Part shown: positions 5,271-5,633 of the stretch, one piece after another | Position numbering within the stretch: position 1 is the first letter of the stretch | Layout: every line of letters starts with the position of its first letter | DNA from: an uncultured Opitutia bacterium | GTDB lineage: Bacteria; Verrucomicrobiota; Verrucomicrobiia; Opitutales; JABJCN01 | Direction of reading: 5' to 3' | DNA: 5,633 nt | NCBI GenBank assembly: GCA_913046175.1 | Contig: CAJWSN010000082.1 | Coordinates: 1-5,633 of the forward strand | The notes under the pieces: model-generated | Seen by the model: only the letters and a program-made list of their open reading frames with translations | The model's database searches: none | Told to the model about the DNA's origin: nothing | Position numbers and translations under genes: made by a program

Positions 5271-5633
5271 TATTGCGTGCAAGCGGGTCCCGAGGCTGGA
5301 AACTGCACCATGTACCGGGAGGCCGGAGCGCAGGCCTTTTATCAAGTGGCGGCCGAATTCCCCGAGTTTCTATCGAGCGATGATCCGGACACGAACAAGT
5401 TGGAAGTGGCGGCTCTATTCTCCAATGTCATACAGGAGTCCGGGCTGCAGGAATGGGGAACCCCTTGGCAGGACGGGAGCTGGCCGCCACACACAATCAG
5501 CAACAACACGATACAAATGACCTTGGATCCGGCGTCGCTCAACTTCTCGACCGACAACACAACCGGTAATCCCAAGATTGCCAAGGGCTTGTGTTACTCG
5601 CTCGAAAATGGAGCGTCAGCGGATTCATGGTTG
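5259..5633 (+). CDS. Fragment resembling a GH19 chitinase/lysozyme-like domain
   Basis: 125 residues, open at both ends, in the same frame as the helicase start. The stretch QVAAEFPEFLSSDD...NKLEVAALFSNVIQESG (about residues 77-110 counted from 5115) recalls the GH19 core pattern 'a..FP.F...gd...KrEvAAFlAnvsHEtGg', where the Glu of HET is the general acid; here it would be E108 in QESG, with His replaced by Gln. Farther on, GLCYSLENG could match the 'WGYCF..E' segment. If right, it hydrolyses beta-1,4-linked GlcNAc polymers such as chitin and would be secreted. Several cysteines (50, 54, 64, 160) and Asn-X-Ser/Thr sites (NCT, NNT, NFS, NTT) fit an extracellular, perhaps eukaryotic, protein. 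The match is by eye from remembered motifs, and the GH19 'YGRG' region, if present, lies beyond the window. Unknown extracellular protein is the alternative. Confidence 0.35.

Noticed and set aside
5259..5400. Frameshift restoring the helicase after Walker A
   Set aside because: None of the three forward frames shows the expected motif Ia or any later helicase motif, so a joint explains it better.

Overview
The window reads as a bacterial contig core of about 3.7 kb (roughly 1550-5258) flanked by sequence of different character. The core is GC-rich and, from remembered family resemblance of its ribosomal proteins, methyltransferase and helicase start, looks most like a Verrucomicrobiota/Opitutae-type bacterium, probably aquatic. 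That taxonomic guess is inference and needs a database search. The flanks look like separate sources joined by assembly or amplification, so gene neighbourhood across the joints should not be trusted.

Layout. 1 to about 330: a very AT-rich piece carrying part of an unrecognised Cys- and Asn-X-Ser/Thr-containing, probably extracellular protein, with no start and no true end. 331-1257: a membrane fatty-acid desaturase with all histidine boxes, about 40-45% GC, possibly lacking its first residues at the joint. 1258-1549: AT-richer, without a convincing plus-strand gene; a weak minus-strand ORF (1151-1531) covers most of it. 1550-2590: type I-beta DAHP synthase. 2628-3476: a DapF-family protein. 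3478-4221 (minus): a class I SAM methyltransferase convergent with dapF. 4328-4642 and 4690-4938: rplU and rpmA (ribosomal proteins L21 and L27), closed by a strong intrinsic terminator at 4962-4998. 5115 to about 5258: the first ~48 residues of a superfamily II helicase with an intact Walker A motif. From about 5259 to the end the same frame stays open, but the protein changes to something resembling part of a GH19 chitinase/lysozyme-like domain.

Functionally, the DAHP synthase (entry to the shikimate/aromatic pathway) and DapF (lysine/peptidoglycan diaminopimelate branch) form a likely two-gene unit 37 nt apart. rplU-rpmA is the usual ribosomal pair. The most interesting single observation is that the DapF-family protein keeps the substrate-binding residues but has serine in place of both catalytic cysteines, next to a DAHP synthase that also departs from its family consensus at normally conserved places. 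I do not see a complete novel multi-gene system, CRISPR array, RNA gene or insertion sequence here.
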